A stretch of DNA of 64,000 bases from Hymenolepis diminuta (taxonomy: Eukaryota > Platyhelminthes > Cestoda > Cyclophyllidea > Hymenolepididae), in contig CAADRB010000030.1 in the NCBI GenBank assembly GCA_900708905.1, positions 428,707 through 492,706 on the forward strand, written 5' to 3'. The notes under the pieces are model-generated. The model worked only from the letters and a program-made list of their open reading frames with translations, was not told the origin of the DNA and did not search any database. This document shows, piece by piece, positions 14,638-29,711 of this stretch. Within the stretch, counting starts at the first letter, position 1. Each line of letters opens with the position of its first letter. The position numbers and the translations under genes are program-made.

Positions 14638-14685
14638 TGATTGGCTGAGTGGTCTACAACATAAACCACTCCCCTCAACCAATCA
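14638..14685. repeat. Imperfect inverted repeat with opposed CCAAT motifs
   Basis: The left arm TGATTGGCTGAGTGGT and right arm ACCACTCCCCTCAACCAATC are reverse complements apart from a 4-nt bulge and one mismatch, separated by about 11 nt. Each arm carries an inverted or direct CCAAT. It could fold as a hairpin or be a paired promoter element; no gene lies nearby. Confidence 0.55.
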
Positions 14686-17600
14686 GAGCTTTCTCATAAG
14701 CGACCACCTACCACTCCTAGTGCCTCTACCAACATAAACATAAAATCTGTTGTTATTGAACTTATAACGGTTCGATAATGTAAAGGCTTAATTAAATTTC
14801 TTCAGTCATTGTCCATCTTACTAATCATTAGTAGTGTATCATTAATCATAGCCGATTTGGAAATAGATACCTCTTAACAACCAACAGAAGTCGAGATAAT
14901 AGTTTTGAGCTTTAATTTACACAATTTTCACGTTATTTAAGTGAATCAGAAGTAGCTTTTTCCCAATAAAGAAGATGCTGAGATCAATTCATATAGATAA
15001 TTTATGGTTAATAAAATAGGATAAGTTGAAGGACAGGAACGTTATCCATTTAAAAAAAGTGATTTTCTCATTCATCTTTGGGTGACATTCCTGGCTGTCC
15101 CTCTGATGAACGACCTTCATTACGTTACCCTTCTCTGGATTAGTTGATCATGTCGTTTACAGAAAATGATCTCTAACTTTTGAAAATACGCATTTTAACC
15201 ACTGCGACTCTAATGTCAGTAAATAGGTATCAGTTGGAAAAAATACTTATTTTTCATAAAATTGCTACCATATTGATGATCATTGCAGCGAAAGTAAAAT
15301 TGCAATTATAATTGAGAATTGAGTGAATTACTATGAGCCCTATTATGTTAAATATGGAATTGCAAGTCTTATCGAGGTGGCATGGCCAACCATGGAATTA
15401 AATATACCGAGCAGCAAGCTCTGAATATCGTGGAAATAATTCCATCCTCGAACACGGGAGTCAAATGATGAAAATTTAACGTTAGAAAATCAAAATGTGA
15501 GCTCTGTACTTAATACTTTTTAATTTAAATAAATTATGGCCCTCGCCTACTTATTATTGACACCTCTCCCGTCTAATACTTAACCTGACTCGTTAGTTGG
15601 TATTCTTCTCTAAATACATACATGTGATTAAAGCTTTATATCATTCACCTTTTCTCAATAACTGAAAATTTAAAGTAATAACAATAAAGAAACCATGAAT
15701 TGTTGCAAAAAATATTAAATCAAGTGTAGTTACTACAAAAAGCAACTTAATTAAGGCTGACATCTCAGAAATTGTAGCTTCGTTTGAACTTCATCCGAGG
15801 TTTTTACATCTTGATCGGAAGAAAATGGGAAATTTTCGAAGCTTATGTGAAACTTTTCAAAACAGTGTTCGTTATCGGAAAAGTAGGTCTCCGGATTGCT
15901 ATTCCAGTGTGCTTGTCTTTGGGACAAAGTCTCTGGATGCCATTTTTCTGACTATCCAGAAAATTAACCCGTCCAAACAAACCGAGTACTTCCATAATAT
16001 AGCGACCGTCGTTTGTGCAAAGGGTCTTTTCCGTCTTCCTCCAGATCTAAAGTATGGCAGCCATATTGGATAGCCCACCAGTTTAAATATGAATGGGACC
16101 TTACCTAATTGAGGAAATCACTTTTGATCTTCCCTTCATAGGTACCAACCACCCTGATAGATTCACTCCATTCTAATAATCTCTAACCGGAACTTTATAT
16201 TGGGAATACTATACTAACGTATATTTCAAAAGAATTGGTACCATTGAAAATGAAGCAATCGAGATGACACAACAATCTACTTCTATTCTTATGGTTAACT
16301 ATAATAAAGCAAATGAAAATACCTATCTCCCTTCGACAAATAGATAAGCATATTAAAATATTAGTTGATGAACCAAATAATTCTCTGGAACCTAAATATC
16401 TAATGCAGTAATAAGTCCTACATATGTTTATAGTTACGATATTTAAAATGAGGTCTATTTCAATAATGGTTGCTTTCTTAAAACATCAGGTATATCATCT
16501 TGAAAGTCTATGGACATTTTAAAACCGATATCGATCTGCTAGACATTTTCAGACAAATGCTAATGTTATGAAATTGTGGAGTGTCTTATAATATTAAATG
16601 TGTTTATCTGGTTTTTTACTGAGAAAATTTCAAGTTGTATAAGAAATAAAATATAGACATACGGAACTAAAAAAAATTTCTGAAAATAGTCAATTTCTTA
16701 TATAAGTTATTCGATTTCTATGAAGAGGGGTGAAACATATCATATCCAATGTTGTCCAATTACTACCTTCACCAATAAAAGAAAAACTGACGATCATTTT
16801 GTTTTAATTTATCGTGTTTGCTTGCTTACTTCCATGTTTAATAAAGATTCCCATATTTATAAATCTTCGGATAGTTTAAAAGTATACAGGACCTCAGTGA
16901 ACCCCAAGCTTGTTTAAGGAAAGCAATAAGAAACGTCTATCTTGGGATAAAAAATCGCATTCGTATTTTACAATCCCTCTAACGACCAGTTTTAACCCGT
17001 ATCATTCGACGATAAATGCGAAATAGTGACTACCGATCTGACAGTCATATCGAAATGCGGCATTCACTCATCTTAAAATCCATACTGATATGGACGCTTC
17101 AGAGGAATTCTTGTCACTTGACTAACTAAGTTACTTTTCTATATGAACCATTCTGCAAAAATGGAACTTGGAATTAATATTAGATTAAATTACATTGGAA
17201 TATTGTTCTTATCAAAATTAAAATATTATACAAATCTTTATCCCTATTATATACAACTGCAAACAGATCTTATGAATCTGAATGGCACTGGACAATTATC
17301 CTTACAAAATACTGACAAACGATCGATAAAACATTACTATTTTTGAATAATTTTAATGCAACAACGAGAAATTTTGTGAACAAGTCCCAAATAAAGGTAG
17401 TACGTTTAAAGAACAGTTTGAAAAGTTACTACAAGCAATTTCGATAAGTTTAAAAGGGGGTAAGCATGCGTACACTCAACAGACACTGATACTCATGCCA
17501 TCAAATAAAAACCAAAGTATCCTAGAGAATACTTTTTAAGATTCGGGATTTCTTCTCTTCTGAAGCTTATGATTATTAATGTAGGTGTTGTTTTTTAATA

Positions 17601-19289
17601 ACGAATTTTGCCGATTTTGCACTTTCAAAAGGAATTTCAAACCGAATTCACGTATTTTCCTTAAAATTAAGTTTTACAAAAAATCAAACTTCAATTTTCG
17701 AATCAGTGAAACTCAGTAAATGATTATTGACATCACTGCTTAATAAAACATTTCACGTTTTCAACGTCTTCCTCATGCAAATGAGTGCTTGTACGAGATG
17801 CGTTATTTGTTTATTGAGAAAAAGTAATTTCACATATTTTCATAGGGTGATGCAAAGCCAAATATAATTGCAAGAAGATGTATAGTTTTACAGTATTGAT
17901 GATATCGCTACGCAACTTCAGCGAGGACCTAATTACCTCCTCTTTGTACTTCAAAATATAAGTCGATCTAATCAATTTTCTGAAATTATATAAAACAATA
18001 AAAGTAAAAATCACTTCCGCTTTAAAATTAAGATTGTTTTCCTATCTTTTCACGAAAGTCGTATTCTGAATTTATTCATGTCAAATTTAGAGAAGAAATC
18101 GGTTCGGATATCTAAAATAATTTATTACGCATTACCATTTTCAATAATTAGTAATTTTATTGCGTCCACTAGGTTGGAGCATTTTTGCAAAAATGTCCGG
18201 ATTTGTCATTCTCTTGTTCCTCAGATGCCATCAATTAATTTTCATTCGTCTCATAATTTGCGAATGTGAATTCCAAAGCTGATAATAAATGTATACACAA
18301 ATATAGTTATATTTATGCTTTGTGGAATACCAGTTAAATCACAATATCTCGTATTGTTTTATGTGATTTATTTAAATACTTTGTAAATTCTGCTGTTATA
18401 TGATGAAAATCGTACAGAGTTCGAATCTATGGAAATGAGAATAATTGAGGTCTGTTAAAAAGTTTATAAAAAGGTAAATAGCATTTGAATGATTCCTTTT
18501 CGTTATTTTTACTCAAGACGAGCAGCCCCTCATGTTTCTTTATTTCTAAAAGTTAAGTTAGAAAATCCGCAATGAAAGTATATTTAAACCGCCCATCTAA
18601 CCACCAACAGTATTGACGATTATCTTTTTGATAATAAATTGCAAATGAATAATAAAAAATTTTTATTGCTATATATTTATAAATTAAAATAAAGCTCTTT
18701 AGCAATTATTTTTTGTCAGCTAACGTCAATCTGTTTTGCATCAATTCACTTAAACAAGATCGATGCATTCTTTTAGATAGACGGTATAGTATTTTGAATA
18801 CAGTCTTAATTTCATTTGAAATTTATGATTTATATGGTCAAATTATCCATGGAAAAATGAAGTATTTTTCATCAATGTCTAGATAAACAAACTTAATTTG
18901 TTTTAGCAAGATTAAAAGATGTCTTTAGGTACGAACGCAATCCCAACTTTTCATTTTCTCTTAATTAATGAGCAGTTGAATTATAAACTCAGATGCCAGA
19001 TCACCAAAGGTGCCTACCGCAAAATTAGTTTCTCTTTCTCCATGTACGTGTGACTTTTTTATGCTAATCAAATAGTGATGAATATTGAGGAAACAAGCTA
19101 ACAAACATTTCTTAAAACCTTTCTTCCAGCAGCAGTTTACTGCTGTGTGACACGTTTTATCGTTTGCGCGCAACAGCAACCGTGATTTGAGCCAATACCT
19201 GGTCGTGATTAGAGCTGCAGCAGCAGTTTACCTCCATGTTGACGCCTCCCGCATGTGATATGCTGCTCCTCGTCCCACTAAAATACACA

Positions 19290-19410
19290 CTCAATTGAAA
19301 GTCGCGCTATATTGCGTGCGATCGTATACGCGTGCGCGTAACTACACGCACGCACTATCCAGCGAACACACGAAAACATACTACTACGCGTGCGCACTTT
19401 CTAAATATTG
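19290..19410. other. CpG-rich patch with GCGTGCGC palindromes
   Basis: Within AT-rich DNA this stretch has GCGTGCGAT, ACGCGTGCGCGT, CACGCACGCAC and ACGCGTGCGCAC. No open frame or repeat partner is seen. Confidence 0.55.
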
Positions 19411-20325
19411 ATTTTGAGCCCGAGTGTGCCCGTTTATGCATGTGTTATTACAAATATGGGCGGATGGATTTAGTGTGCTTGTGTTTGTCAACTTAATGAA
19501 TGAACTTTGTAATTTTAATAATCTTAGTACGGAATGTACACGAATTAAAAACCATTTAGGAAATATTCAAACCATAGTTTGCATATACAGATTGGAAGGA
19601 AAATTATTAATGATTTCATTTTGGAATTATATTTCTTAAATAAAGGCTCCATGGTTTAAGAATTTCATTAAAAATTTTAGCTCTCGTTTTCCTTTCAAAC
19701 GCATAACTAAAACACCAAGGTATTTTGTTTTTCACCCTGTCTTCAACCAAGTTATTCAAACTCATTTTATTCACCGAAAAAGGTTAATCGTTTTCAGATT
19801 CATATATTTATTGCTGCTGAGTAAAATAAATCGCCAAAAGGTAGATAAGTTGCATATATAACAGCCAATAATAGCAGGCATTATGAAGGTCGTTTGATTT
19901 TTTAACCAGTGCTGGTGTATGTGGTTGAATCAGGCGTCCCTGAAGATGTACTAATCACATGAACGATGTAGATGCACCGATTAAAATGTGCGTCAAGGAC
20001 GCACCAGTAATGACACTTTTTACGTCATTCGAGTTCAAGATAGTGCGATCTTATTGTAATAGATTTATTAGCTTTACTTTTTGGCATATTTGTCTTAGTT
20101 ACATTGCATTCCAGAGTGTAAAGGCCTGAAAATGTTTCATTTTGTAAATGAAGAGTGTTGAATCGAAATTTCTTTAATGGATTATGCGGAGGTAAACACA
20201 TTTACAATGAACAGAAATTTTTCCTGACTAAGTTCTATAGTAATAGAAGTGGAGGATGAATTCCTGTGATTTTCCAAAATTTTTATCTGGGTCATCACTA
20301 ATCTCTGGGACCTAATTATCTCGAC

Positions 20326-20437
20326 CTCACACTGGCGCTTGAAGTATTTGACCCTGCTGTAACCTCATGACCGTTACCAAGCTCACAGTGGTACTTGAAG
20401 TGCTTAATCCTGCAATGACCTCAAGTTTCCCTTAGAG
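20326..20437 (+). repeat. Tandem duplication, 56-bp unit, two copies
   Basis: CTCACACTGGCGCTTGAAGT at 20326 and CTCACAGTGGTACTTGAAGT at 20382 begin two units of 56 nt, with GACC(C)TGC and GTAACCTCA / ATGACCTCA at matching positions. A degenerate third unit (GTGTCCTCAAGTGG) may follow near 20445. It lies 150 nt upstream of the TATA box of LTR-like copy 2. Confidence 0.7.
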
Positions 20438-20584
20438 AACCAACGTGTGTCCTCAAGTGGTTTATTTTAATTAGTGGGATAATTCACCTAAATTGTCCTT
20501 GAGTGATCGTGGCTAGGGTTTAGTTTGTCCGATCAGCAATGACCAGAACCATTTCACCTCTTTATGCTATTCCTTCTCTATGAA

Positions 20585-20700
20585 ACTATATAAAGCGCCT
20601 TTCGAAGACATACGACACACGCTTGTCATTTACCGGCTGACGCACTTCCCCTCATCTCCTTCTTACTCTCCCGGATCCATATAGTGGTTTATACAACCAT
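20585..20700 (+). repeat. LTR-like repeat with TATA box, copy 2
   Basis: TATAAAG at 20589 is followed about 30 nt later by CACGCTTGTCATTTACCGGC, nearly identical to 37664-37683 (one mismatch), then a CT-rich tract. A TATA element at fixed distance before a conserved block is what a promoter within a long terminal repeat would look like. No internal retrotransposon sequence is recognisable. Confidence 0.55.
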
Positions 20701-23278
20701 TGTTATCCCAACAGAAGCTATGCATGCATCTGTTAAAATAATATACCTTAAAGGAGCATTAACCGATCGTATTTGATCGTGCTCAATTTAAAATTGGTCA
20801 ATTAAAAGATGGAATTTTACTCTACGTTTCAGTGTGTAACAAATTATTTTTTTTAGATGCACACTTATTTATCCTTATCACCTATCTCGATATTCTAGCA
20901 ACCGTCCAAATCCGAAGGAAGGAGACAAAGCAGTCGCTCTTTTTACAGATAAATGCATGTATGGATTAATTCTCAACCTGATTAGCCAATAATGTTGCAT
21001 GGTTATATTTCGTCACATCAAATATTTCATTAGATTGAGGCGAATGATTGTTACCCCGCCGACATTTGACATTAAATCGACGATATCCTCAAATTAGAAT
21101 TTGACGATCTTTCCACGCATTTTATCAACTTCCGCAATATTTAGAGCTAATTGTCGATTTCGGTAAATTGTGGTCTTCGACGATAGTCGAAGAATAAATA
21201 GCTCATACTAGCCAAGATCTTGGCATATTTAATATTAAATCATTTTAGGCATATAAAAGACACAAAAATTGTAAGGAGGCTTAAATCCTATTCCCCACGA
21301 TTGATCTTATTGTAAAACTTTAAAAGCCCATTAAGGAAAGTGTTAATAACAAAAGCAGAGAAACTCACATTCTACCACGTTTTCCAATGTTGAACTCAAT
21401 TAATCAATGAGGTTGACTATTTCCAGAACTGGATATTCTGCGAGGAGTGTCAAATCGGTGGTCTGTGACGATGTATATGTATTTAATTGCACCGATACGA
21501 GTTATAACCTGCTATTAGAGTGATTATAGATTATTGGAGGCTCCACAATGATGTTTATCTACTGAAAAATAGAGATAAAACATGTTTTCCTTCAATGCAC
21601 TTATACGTAATTAGTCATTATTGCTAAACTCAAAAACAGTATTTTAATTAATTGGAGCTCACCATTTATATGATATTATCTATGCTTTTTCATTTGGTCA
21701 GTAAAGTTGTCACTTTAATGCTACGTCCTGAAATCAGTTTATTTTATTTCATTAATCTAATCAAATAGAACAACCTTGAAATAAACTGCCCTTTCCATTA
21801 ATTGTTTTGATTCAACAAACTCTTAATTGGATGTATCCAGAATTAGGACGTTTTTTTCGGAATATAGACCATTTTCGGGCCTTGGGCATTTTGTTTCCTC
21901 CTCTTGCAAAATTCCCAAAGTTGTTATTGGGGATTTTAAGGATATGTGTATCCATTAAGGTGCATGAATGAATGTGCCTTGTCTTTTACCGATCGGATTC
22001 AAACACTTTCCAAAATATTCGAAAAAATTACACAGAATGGAATTATAATGATCTTCAAAAATAATTTCTGATTCCACATAGTTAATAATTTTGAATTTTT
22101 TCAGAGTTATCATCTATGTCAAAAATTGAGTAAGCGTTTTCTCCACTATTGAAACTGGTCCACAGGCCTGAGATAAATTACGGTTTTATTTCTAAGATAA
22201 GAAATTGTTCGATTTAATTTCTACCTTTACGTTGATTGAAGCTTTTATTTCAGTTGCAGGGGGTTAGAAAAGTGTTACATATGGAGACAGTTCTTTGAAA
22301 ATATTCTTAACAAAAAAAGCTAGGTACCCACTGAAAAATAATATCAGAGTTAACTCTGATCCAGAGTTATAATTGGGCAGAGAACCAAAGCCCGCAAACA
22401 AAGTTTATTTATTTGAAAATATAGGTGGGTGATGGATCATAAATATCGGATTAAAAGTAGATTATTCTTTAGTCCCAACCAGGAAAAGAATACTTCTTTT
22501 GAATCATAAGAAAAACGATGGGCACGGATATAATCTACTAGATCTATATTAATCATCCCGGTTTAAAGTCTCTGAGCTGTATCAAAGAGTCATGTTAGAT
22601 AGCGTTCTAAATGTTTGGTGAATTTAAGTCTCTGATTAAAAAAGCACAATTTAAATATTTGACTGTCTCAGAAAATGCCACTTTACTTATGAAAAGTGTT
22701 TAAATTAAACATTCAAAGCCGGTGCGATGCCTAAAATCAGTTCCTCTCATTCAAGTTTAAATTATAGTCAAACCATTAAAATACGGATTTTCTGAAATGC
22801 AACGATTCGAGTTTTATTGAAAAGCTCCCATTTAGAGAAGCCTTTAGTAAAGATATTTTAGAAAAACTACAAATCGGAAAATGACATAACCGTTTTCAAC
22901 TTCAGATATCTGGGAATTTGGACGCTACGTTTTGGAAATTTTTGTATGGGTCTCGTTCGGCTACTCGTGGCAAGCAACAATCAGTTGATCAACGGGCGCT
23001 GAATATCACAGATATTAACTTGCATAGAAACTCAGGTGAAAATTGAGTTTTGGAACATTCGGATATCACAAAGTTGACAATCCAAGACCTCAAGAATTCA
23101 AACAAATAATGACTCTTGATACCCTAGCTTTCTTAAATCCCCATGGTTAACCGCTCATTTTAGTCCTAACTGGGATATTTTTTCATTTTGTATATTGAGA
23201 CACAATCCTCTGATCACTATCACGGATAAAAATAGTAATTATTATTATATTGTTAAAAAGTCAGAATTTGTCTTATTT

Positions 23279-23301
23279 GGGGAGGGGAGGGGGGAGGGGA
23301 G
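23279..23301 (+). other. G-tract cluster
   Basis: Four G runs of four to six bases are separated by single A residues, a clear intrastrand quadruplex motif. Confidence 0.7.
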
Positions 23302-26300
23302 TCCTTTCTGTGCCAGAGAAGCATATTTTCCCAACTTTTTAGTTTCACTACAATTGAGATGACTGAGATCGAATTTGGAATGCTTTTATTTCTCATATAG
23401 GAAATGCATTTAAAGACGAAGCTGGATTCACTCTACAGTGTAAGCAATTCGACACAGAAATATGAAGTCTAAATTTGCAGTGCTAGCGACATCATTAAAA
23501 CCATTCGGTTCTGGTTAACAAAGGGAATTTTCGGAGATAGAAGATTAGATTCATTAATCAATGTCGCCGAACTAGTTACTGAGATGGAGACAATGATTAA
23601 TTGACAATTCTTCAATCAAAGTGAATGGGATGCCCCGAAGACTACGTCAGCAGGCAAGGAAAGCTGATGTGGTACTAAGTGGACATTTTAAAGAGGAAGA
23701 GAACGTTAGGACTTATGTTGACAGATCCCTGGTAAGATTTGTAGACATTCATGTTGGGCACATATGTTGCATATTAATCATCATTTAAGCAAAGTAAGTC
23801 TTATCAGACCATATCAATTTGCTCAGGTAATTGTGGAAATGAATCTTCCTATCATCTAAATACGGATCGCCCGATTGGTTAAAAAATTAGCTTTAGATAG
23901 CTGGGTGGTCATTATTTTACTACGGCAAAAATAGCAGTTTAGCACTAAATTCTAACCAACTGCTTTAGTAAATATGATTTTACTGATTATGATTATATTT
24001 TACTGACCGATTCATATCAAGAAATGGAAGTTGAATAAATTTATTACTACAAGTTCGTATCTGTTTTTATATGGTCATTCTTTCAATAATATGTCATCAA
24101 CTAACCGTTTAGACCATAAATGCACAATAATTGGAGAGCTCTGTTAGTTGAAAAAAGCGATCAGAACCCGAAACGAAACTTTCTCCCAGGTCCTACTGAC
24201 AAGACTTAAATCAGGCTCATACATTTAAACTAATAAGGTAGTACTAACAAAGAAGAAAGTACCCTCTCTCTCCACACCAGTAAATCCAATCTGATTTGAG
24301 TTTTTGTGACAGTTTTAATTTAGAGTTACCAGTTTTCTATTATTTGGGAAAAAAATGTATTCACACTTTAAGAGTACTCCATAGTTTTAAAAGTTCAGTT
24401 AATAGATAATAGTAAACAGGTTGCAAGGCTGCATAATTTATTTAGACATGATTAGTAAAGAAGTGGGTTTTTCCCTTATAAGTTTCAAATAATTTCGATT
24501 TTCTGAGTTATTTCAGCCCTGCGGAGGCGTTTTTTATCCCCGAGTTAATAATATCGCATATTTATTTGTATTATCAGTGCTTAAAATTATAAATTCTGAA
24601 ATCTATATAATTTTCAAAAATTTTACAATGAGCAAAGAAATGGTGGATTTTAGTGAGCGAATTAATTAAGCATTTTCAAACTAAAATGGCAAATTTTATT
24701 TAGGTATGTGAATTTCTTCATCTCTTGATTATAATCAACAAATAACCATTTACATAACTTCAAATATTCCGTTATAATACTGATTTATCTTTCACATTTT
24801 CACATCGTGAAAAATTCTATTAGGTATTTTAATGCTATGCCTATTAAACTTCATTGCCATATCGTTTCCGATTTTGACGGTGACTGCTTCGAAATTTTAT
24901 ATAGATCCAACCTTTCACTTCATTAATATGAGTGGGATTCATGATCCTTTCAACAGTAGAGGCGTTATTTGACATGAACACTCATTTTAAAGGAGAGATG
25001 TGTACTACGTATTCGTTTCAGTTAAGACGCACAAGCATGACAATTCATTAGAGATCTGAGGTAATAACAACAGAAATAAAAAATTTAATACAAAGGAATA
25101 TATCTTCTGAGTTGCTAGCACATTCAGCGAGCAAGCACCCTTCATGAAAGAAGCAGTAGGGTGTGAGATCTCTAATCAGAGAGGCTTCAAAAGGCAATTC
25201 GTCTACCCCAGATGAATATTGACAAATGATTCCCCTCGAAGGGTTCAGGAATTAAATGTGTCCAAGATGATTTAATTGAAGAAGTATACTTAAATCAACT
25301 GTAACTAATATTCCGATTTAGGCCACTTTAACTTGTAATCCACTGCTTCTTTCCCGAAAATTATTCCGAATTCGGAATAAATAAACCACATTATTTACTT
25401 TAAAATGAGTTCACAAATGTAAATGCTGGAAAATATGTAGGATATAATTTATTCTCTGATCCCACAAAACGTTTACAAATACCATTCATTCCAAAATGAA
25501 TCTCCCTCTCCCTTCCCTATAATCTATGAACTTTCAGAAATGTACTTCAGGCGAATCCATATTTCATTACGAAGTAGTTCCGATCACAGTTTTTCCATTG
25601 TCAAAATCCTAATACTGTTATGCGCTAGCAGTTGAAATTATTTTGTTATGTATCAAAACTCATAATCCTTCTGTTTTATAAGGAAAATGTTTCGTAACAC
25701 TCAGTACAGGTAGGAAGAAGGTATCTAGCAAAAAATTTCTGGGGCTATTAAATTGCTGGTTCATTTATTTTTATCCTTTTAAAGCTCAATGTTTAAAAGC
25801 TATTCTCTTTGGTAATTTCGGTAATCATTTTTTCGTTTTAATGAATGTATAGCACTCTATATTTAATTATCTATCAATTATGAGTAGTAAATAGCGATTA
25901 GTAGAAACAAGAAAACATATTGTCCTCTAGATTCGGCTATGTATTTACGAAATAATATCTCGTTTTAAATCTAATTGGAGATCCCAAAAATTTTAGCGGC
26001 TCTTGAATATGCCTGTACCACCATTTTTGGATTAATAGTAATGACCGCATTATGCGATGTTTGGGGTTATTTCCTTAAATTCAATCCGAGTATGGTTCAA
26101 GTAGGAGAACTAACACAATTTTATTACAAAGACCTTTCTATAGTACTGGTCAAATATATCTTTATTCTAAAGTAATCTGCTTTTAATTATATGACAGTTG
26201 GTTTTCATCTCTCATGGAGAGTCATTTAACTCTCTCATATATTAGATTTCTCACATTCGGAAACGGAGAACTTGTAATCATTAAAGAGTGCTGCATTTAA

Positions 26301-29300
26301 AAACTATTATTTTTTCGGTAAAGATAAATCTTTCCGACTTCTGCATCCAGATTCACTACATTTAACAGTTTTTCACAATGATCTATTTGAGACATCGCCT
26401 CACGGCCAGAGAAAGTGAAATGAATTTGGTTGATTTTCGACCATGGCATCTGATCCCATCGCATTTTCCTAAGCGTATCCGATGTCCCAGCATTTACTGC
26501 TACATGAATTTGTTACTGGGATGGTTTAGATTACAGATGACTCAGCAGGCTCACGTGATTTATTATGAGTGTGAGTAAGCATTTAGTGCCGATTTCTTAC
26601 CCATTTAATATTTTCGTTCAGGCTATTTTCCCTAACTTTCGTTCTATTGCATGATATTTCAGCATATACGTGTACATTAAGTACCCATAACATCAAGGTT
26701 ATCTTAGCTACACTCGGCTACTTGATACTGAATTATAGAATAAAAACTAAACAAGATGGCTTGATCAACTACTTAAGTTAAGCAACTAGTTTTTACGATC
26801 TACAAGCCGATATCCCAGTCATGTAGAGGATAATCACAGGTCCTTATTGTTAAAGCGAAAACTTATTACAGTTCAATCCGAACTAAGTACAGTATAGCGT
26901 AATTCAAATCAGCTCAAAAAGAAACAAGTTAAGGGCTAGTTAGAATTTCAATAATAAGAGGAAGAAAAAATGAGATAAAATGTTATTTTAGTCAGCAGAA
27001 CATATCAACATTCTTCATTAGTATACTTTTGCCTTGAAACTGGCAAATAATCTGAGAAGTAACTGCAAAGTTTTTGGATCAAATGTTAGAACTTTGTAAC
27101 ACTAAATATTTCCATTATATAAAGGTTAACAACTGAATAAATTCAGTTCGAATGAATTAGTTAGTTAGACAATAACTATGTATTTTGCTTCTACTCGACA
27201 CCGTCTTCCATTCGTCTAATTACTTTCCCAAAATCAGAAATCGCAAAAGAATGTTTATAAGAAAGGCGAATTAAATTTGCGGTTGATGGTGGTTCACAAG
27301 AACAACAAGTTGCATTCACCTGGATTCCCTGAGGATCACTCACCCTGAAGGAACTTATCAAATAAATATTTAAACTAAGGAAGTAGGTACTTTTTAAACT
27401 ATGACCATCGTTAATTTTTGCTCATTTGAATATAATATTTGCATTTAAATATGGTACTTATTACGCGGGCATACCCGATATGATCAGATTAGCTTTTAAC
27501 AATAAGTACAAATTTACATTTTTCAACTTGATGAGAGCGAAATTTGGTTTAAATTCGAGGATCAAATTTATTTATGCGTGTGCATGTATTTGGATCAGCG
27601 TAGTTGATCTTGAGATGCACTTTTGATTCACTAGCGAATGTCCCCCGCCCTCCCCACCCTTTCGTATGCATGAGGCCAATGTGGTAAGCTTAAGGACACG
27701 CCGACTGTCCTGGTTCACCTTGTCTCCAAATTTCCGCAAAAAAACAAGCTCCGAGTGATATCGCAGTAGCAGTGAATATGATGTTACATAATAAAGGGAC
27801 TTCTATCCACTGCTCCACTTTATTTTTACCTGCAATGGTCGGTTTCAAAATTAATAATTATAATTTTATCCATTTTGGTGAAAACGCTCAGGAGCCTCTG
27901 CATTTATACAAAATATTTAATTATTCAATTGATTGTTCTGATTACCGTTTGTACTATCTCATCATCTCTAATTTAGTCGGTAACAGAGACTTTACAGCTG
28001 AAGATTATAAAAACGGAAAAGGGATTTATCAATCGCTTGCCTAGGCAGCATTATATTATATATTAGTTAAGTCAAGGTTAATAAGTCTACTCAAGGAAAG
28101 CGTTTTCCGGTACTTATCTTGAGCGGAAGAAAATTTTATAGAGTCTTCCTTATAGAGAAACTTGGATATGAACCAGTGTAAAGTTATTTATTGATTTAAT
28201 CACCTAATATGTAAGGAAATGATTTGATCCAAATATAATCTGACAGACTTGCATCTCATAGTTACCCGATTTTTGAGAAGGTAAATCTTACTAATACTTG
28301 TCAAGTAGTCCAATTAATAGTCAAGAAACGAGGTAGACAATGATGAAACGATCCTCCTGAAGTTGCTCATGTAATTCCATGCTTGAGAGAATAGACGTCA
28401 ACCACCAAAATTATATTCGACGCTCATGAAGTCTCATTCTGAATAATCGTCCCCAATTAATTCCTCTTTAAAGGTCTAAGTTTGGGTACACTGCGATTGA
28501 TTTGTATGCATCACCTTTTTGATCTCGTTAACAAGCAAATAAACATCGAGATATCAGACCTTATTTTGAAATTACTGATTTATGGAATGTATAATGTCAA
28601 AATGAGCGTATTGTTAAATCGATCAGTCTCCTATTGATAAAAGCCTTATTTTGAGTTCCTGAGGTCATACACAAGAGCTTTTATAAATAACCAGACAAGC
28701 AAAAATAATCTAATATTTTTGCTATTCTGAGAAGAGTTCGTTTCCAAATTACTGTTTTTTGTATTCACTCAACATTATCAACTGGCCGGGAAGCCATCAA
28801 CTAAAGATGCCCAAATTAATATAGAAGCGGTTTTTGTGTCACAATAAGGAGGCTATAATTGAGTTACAAGTTTTTATCTTCTCTATGCAGGTTTGGACGG
28901 GTCACTAGAACCAATGCGGTTATTGATGGTAGGGGTAACAGAGGATAATGGCCAATTTTCACAAAGAAATAACTCAATCAATATGAAATGTTACACCATT
29001 TCAATCCGATATCATAGATTGTAAAATCAGCGTACGAACTAAAGTGCATCTGGAACCTTTCTCGGTGATACCAATAGTAACCTCATAAGCAAATTGTTAT
29101 ATATTTTTCTGTCAAGAAAATATTTCGTAACTTGAGCGATTTACCAAATCATGGCATATCCTAAAGTATGATCTCCCTTGATGAATCTTACACTTTCCAT
29201 AATGATACAAACATGTACCAGTGAATAATATTAACCTCAACTTTGTCCCCTCAAGGTCTTAATTCTAATGAGTTATTTGAACTGAATATAGCGCATGAAC

Positions 29301-29694
29301 TTATAAAATTCCTAATAGAAATTCTTGTTTCCCCAAAGCAGTTTTTATTCCCTTCTAAATTCCTGAATTCATGCTTATTAATTGTCATTTTTAAAGTAAT
29401 CAATCCAAAAATTATCGAAATGGTGTTTCCAGGACATTAGAAGGAAATAATCGACACTTTGATGAATTTACAGACATTTGCAAGAGTCTAAATCTTGGTA
29501 AATATCAGACAGTAGTACTATTAAATGCGTCATTTTATTTAAGTCATTTAAAGAGAGCGGCGTTAAGGCATGAAAAGCATCTTTTTGCTTAATATCCGAG
29601 ACTGTGTCTGGAGTATTCAACTTCTTGGCGCAATTTTCAAATGAGTAGCACCTTATTTTTCCCATGTAGAAGAAGTGCTTGCACCTTAATCATA

Positions 29695-29711
29695 CATATA
29701 TATATATATAC
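29695..29711. repeat. TA dinucleotide microsatellite
   Basis: About eight TA units flanked by CATA and CATATG. Confidence 0.8.

Larger units (their letters stand above)
9547..20325. other. No gene recognised
   Basis: Frames up to 101 codons (14162-14467) occur, but their leucine, isoleucine and lysine-rich content and lack of motifs fit chance. An inverted repeat at 14.64 kb and a CpG patch at 19.3 kb are the only landmarks. Confidence 0.5.

Noticed and set aside
29468..29665. 65-codon minus-strand frame with fairly normal composition ending in a TAA
   Set aside because: It could be a terminal exon, but its upstream acceptor lacks a pyrimidine tract and the product is not recognisable.
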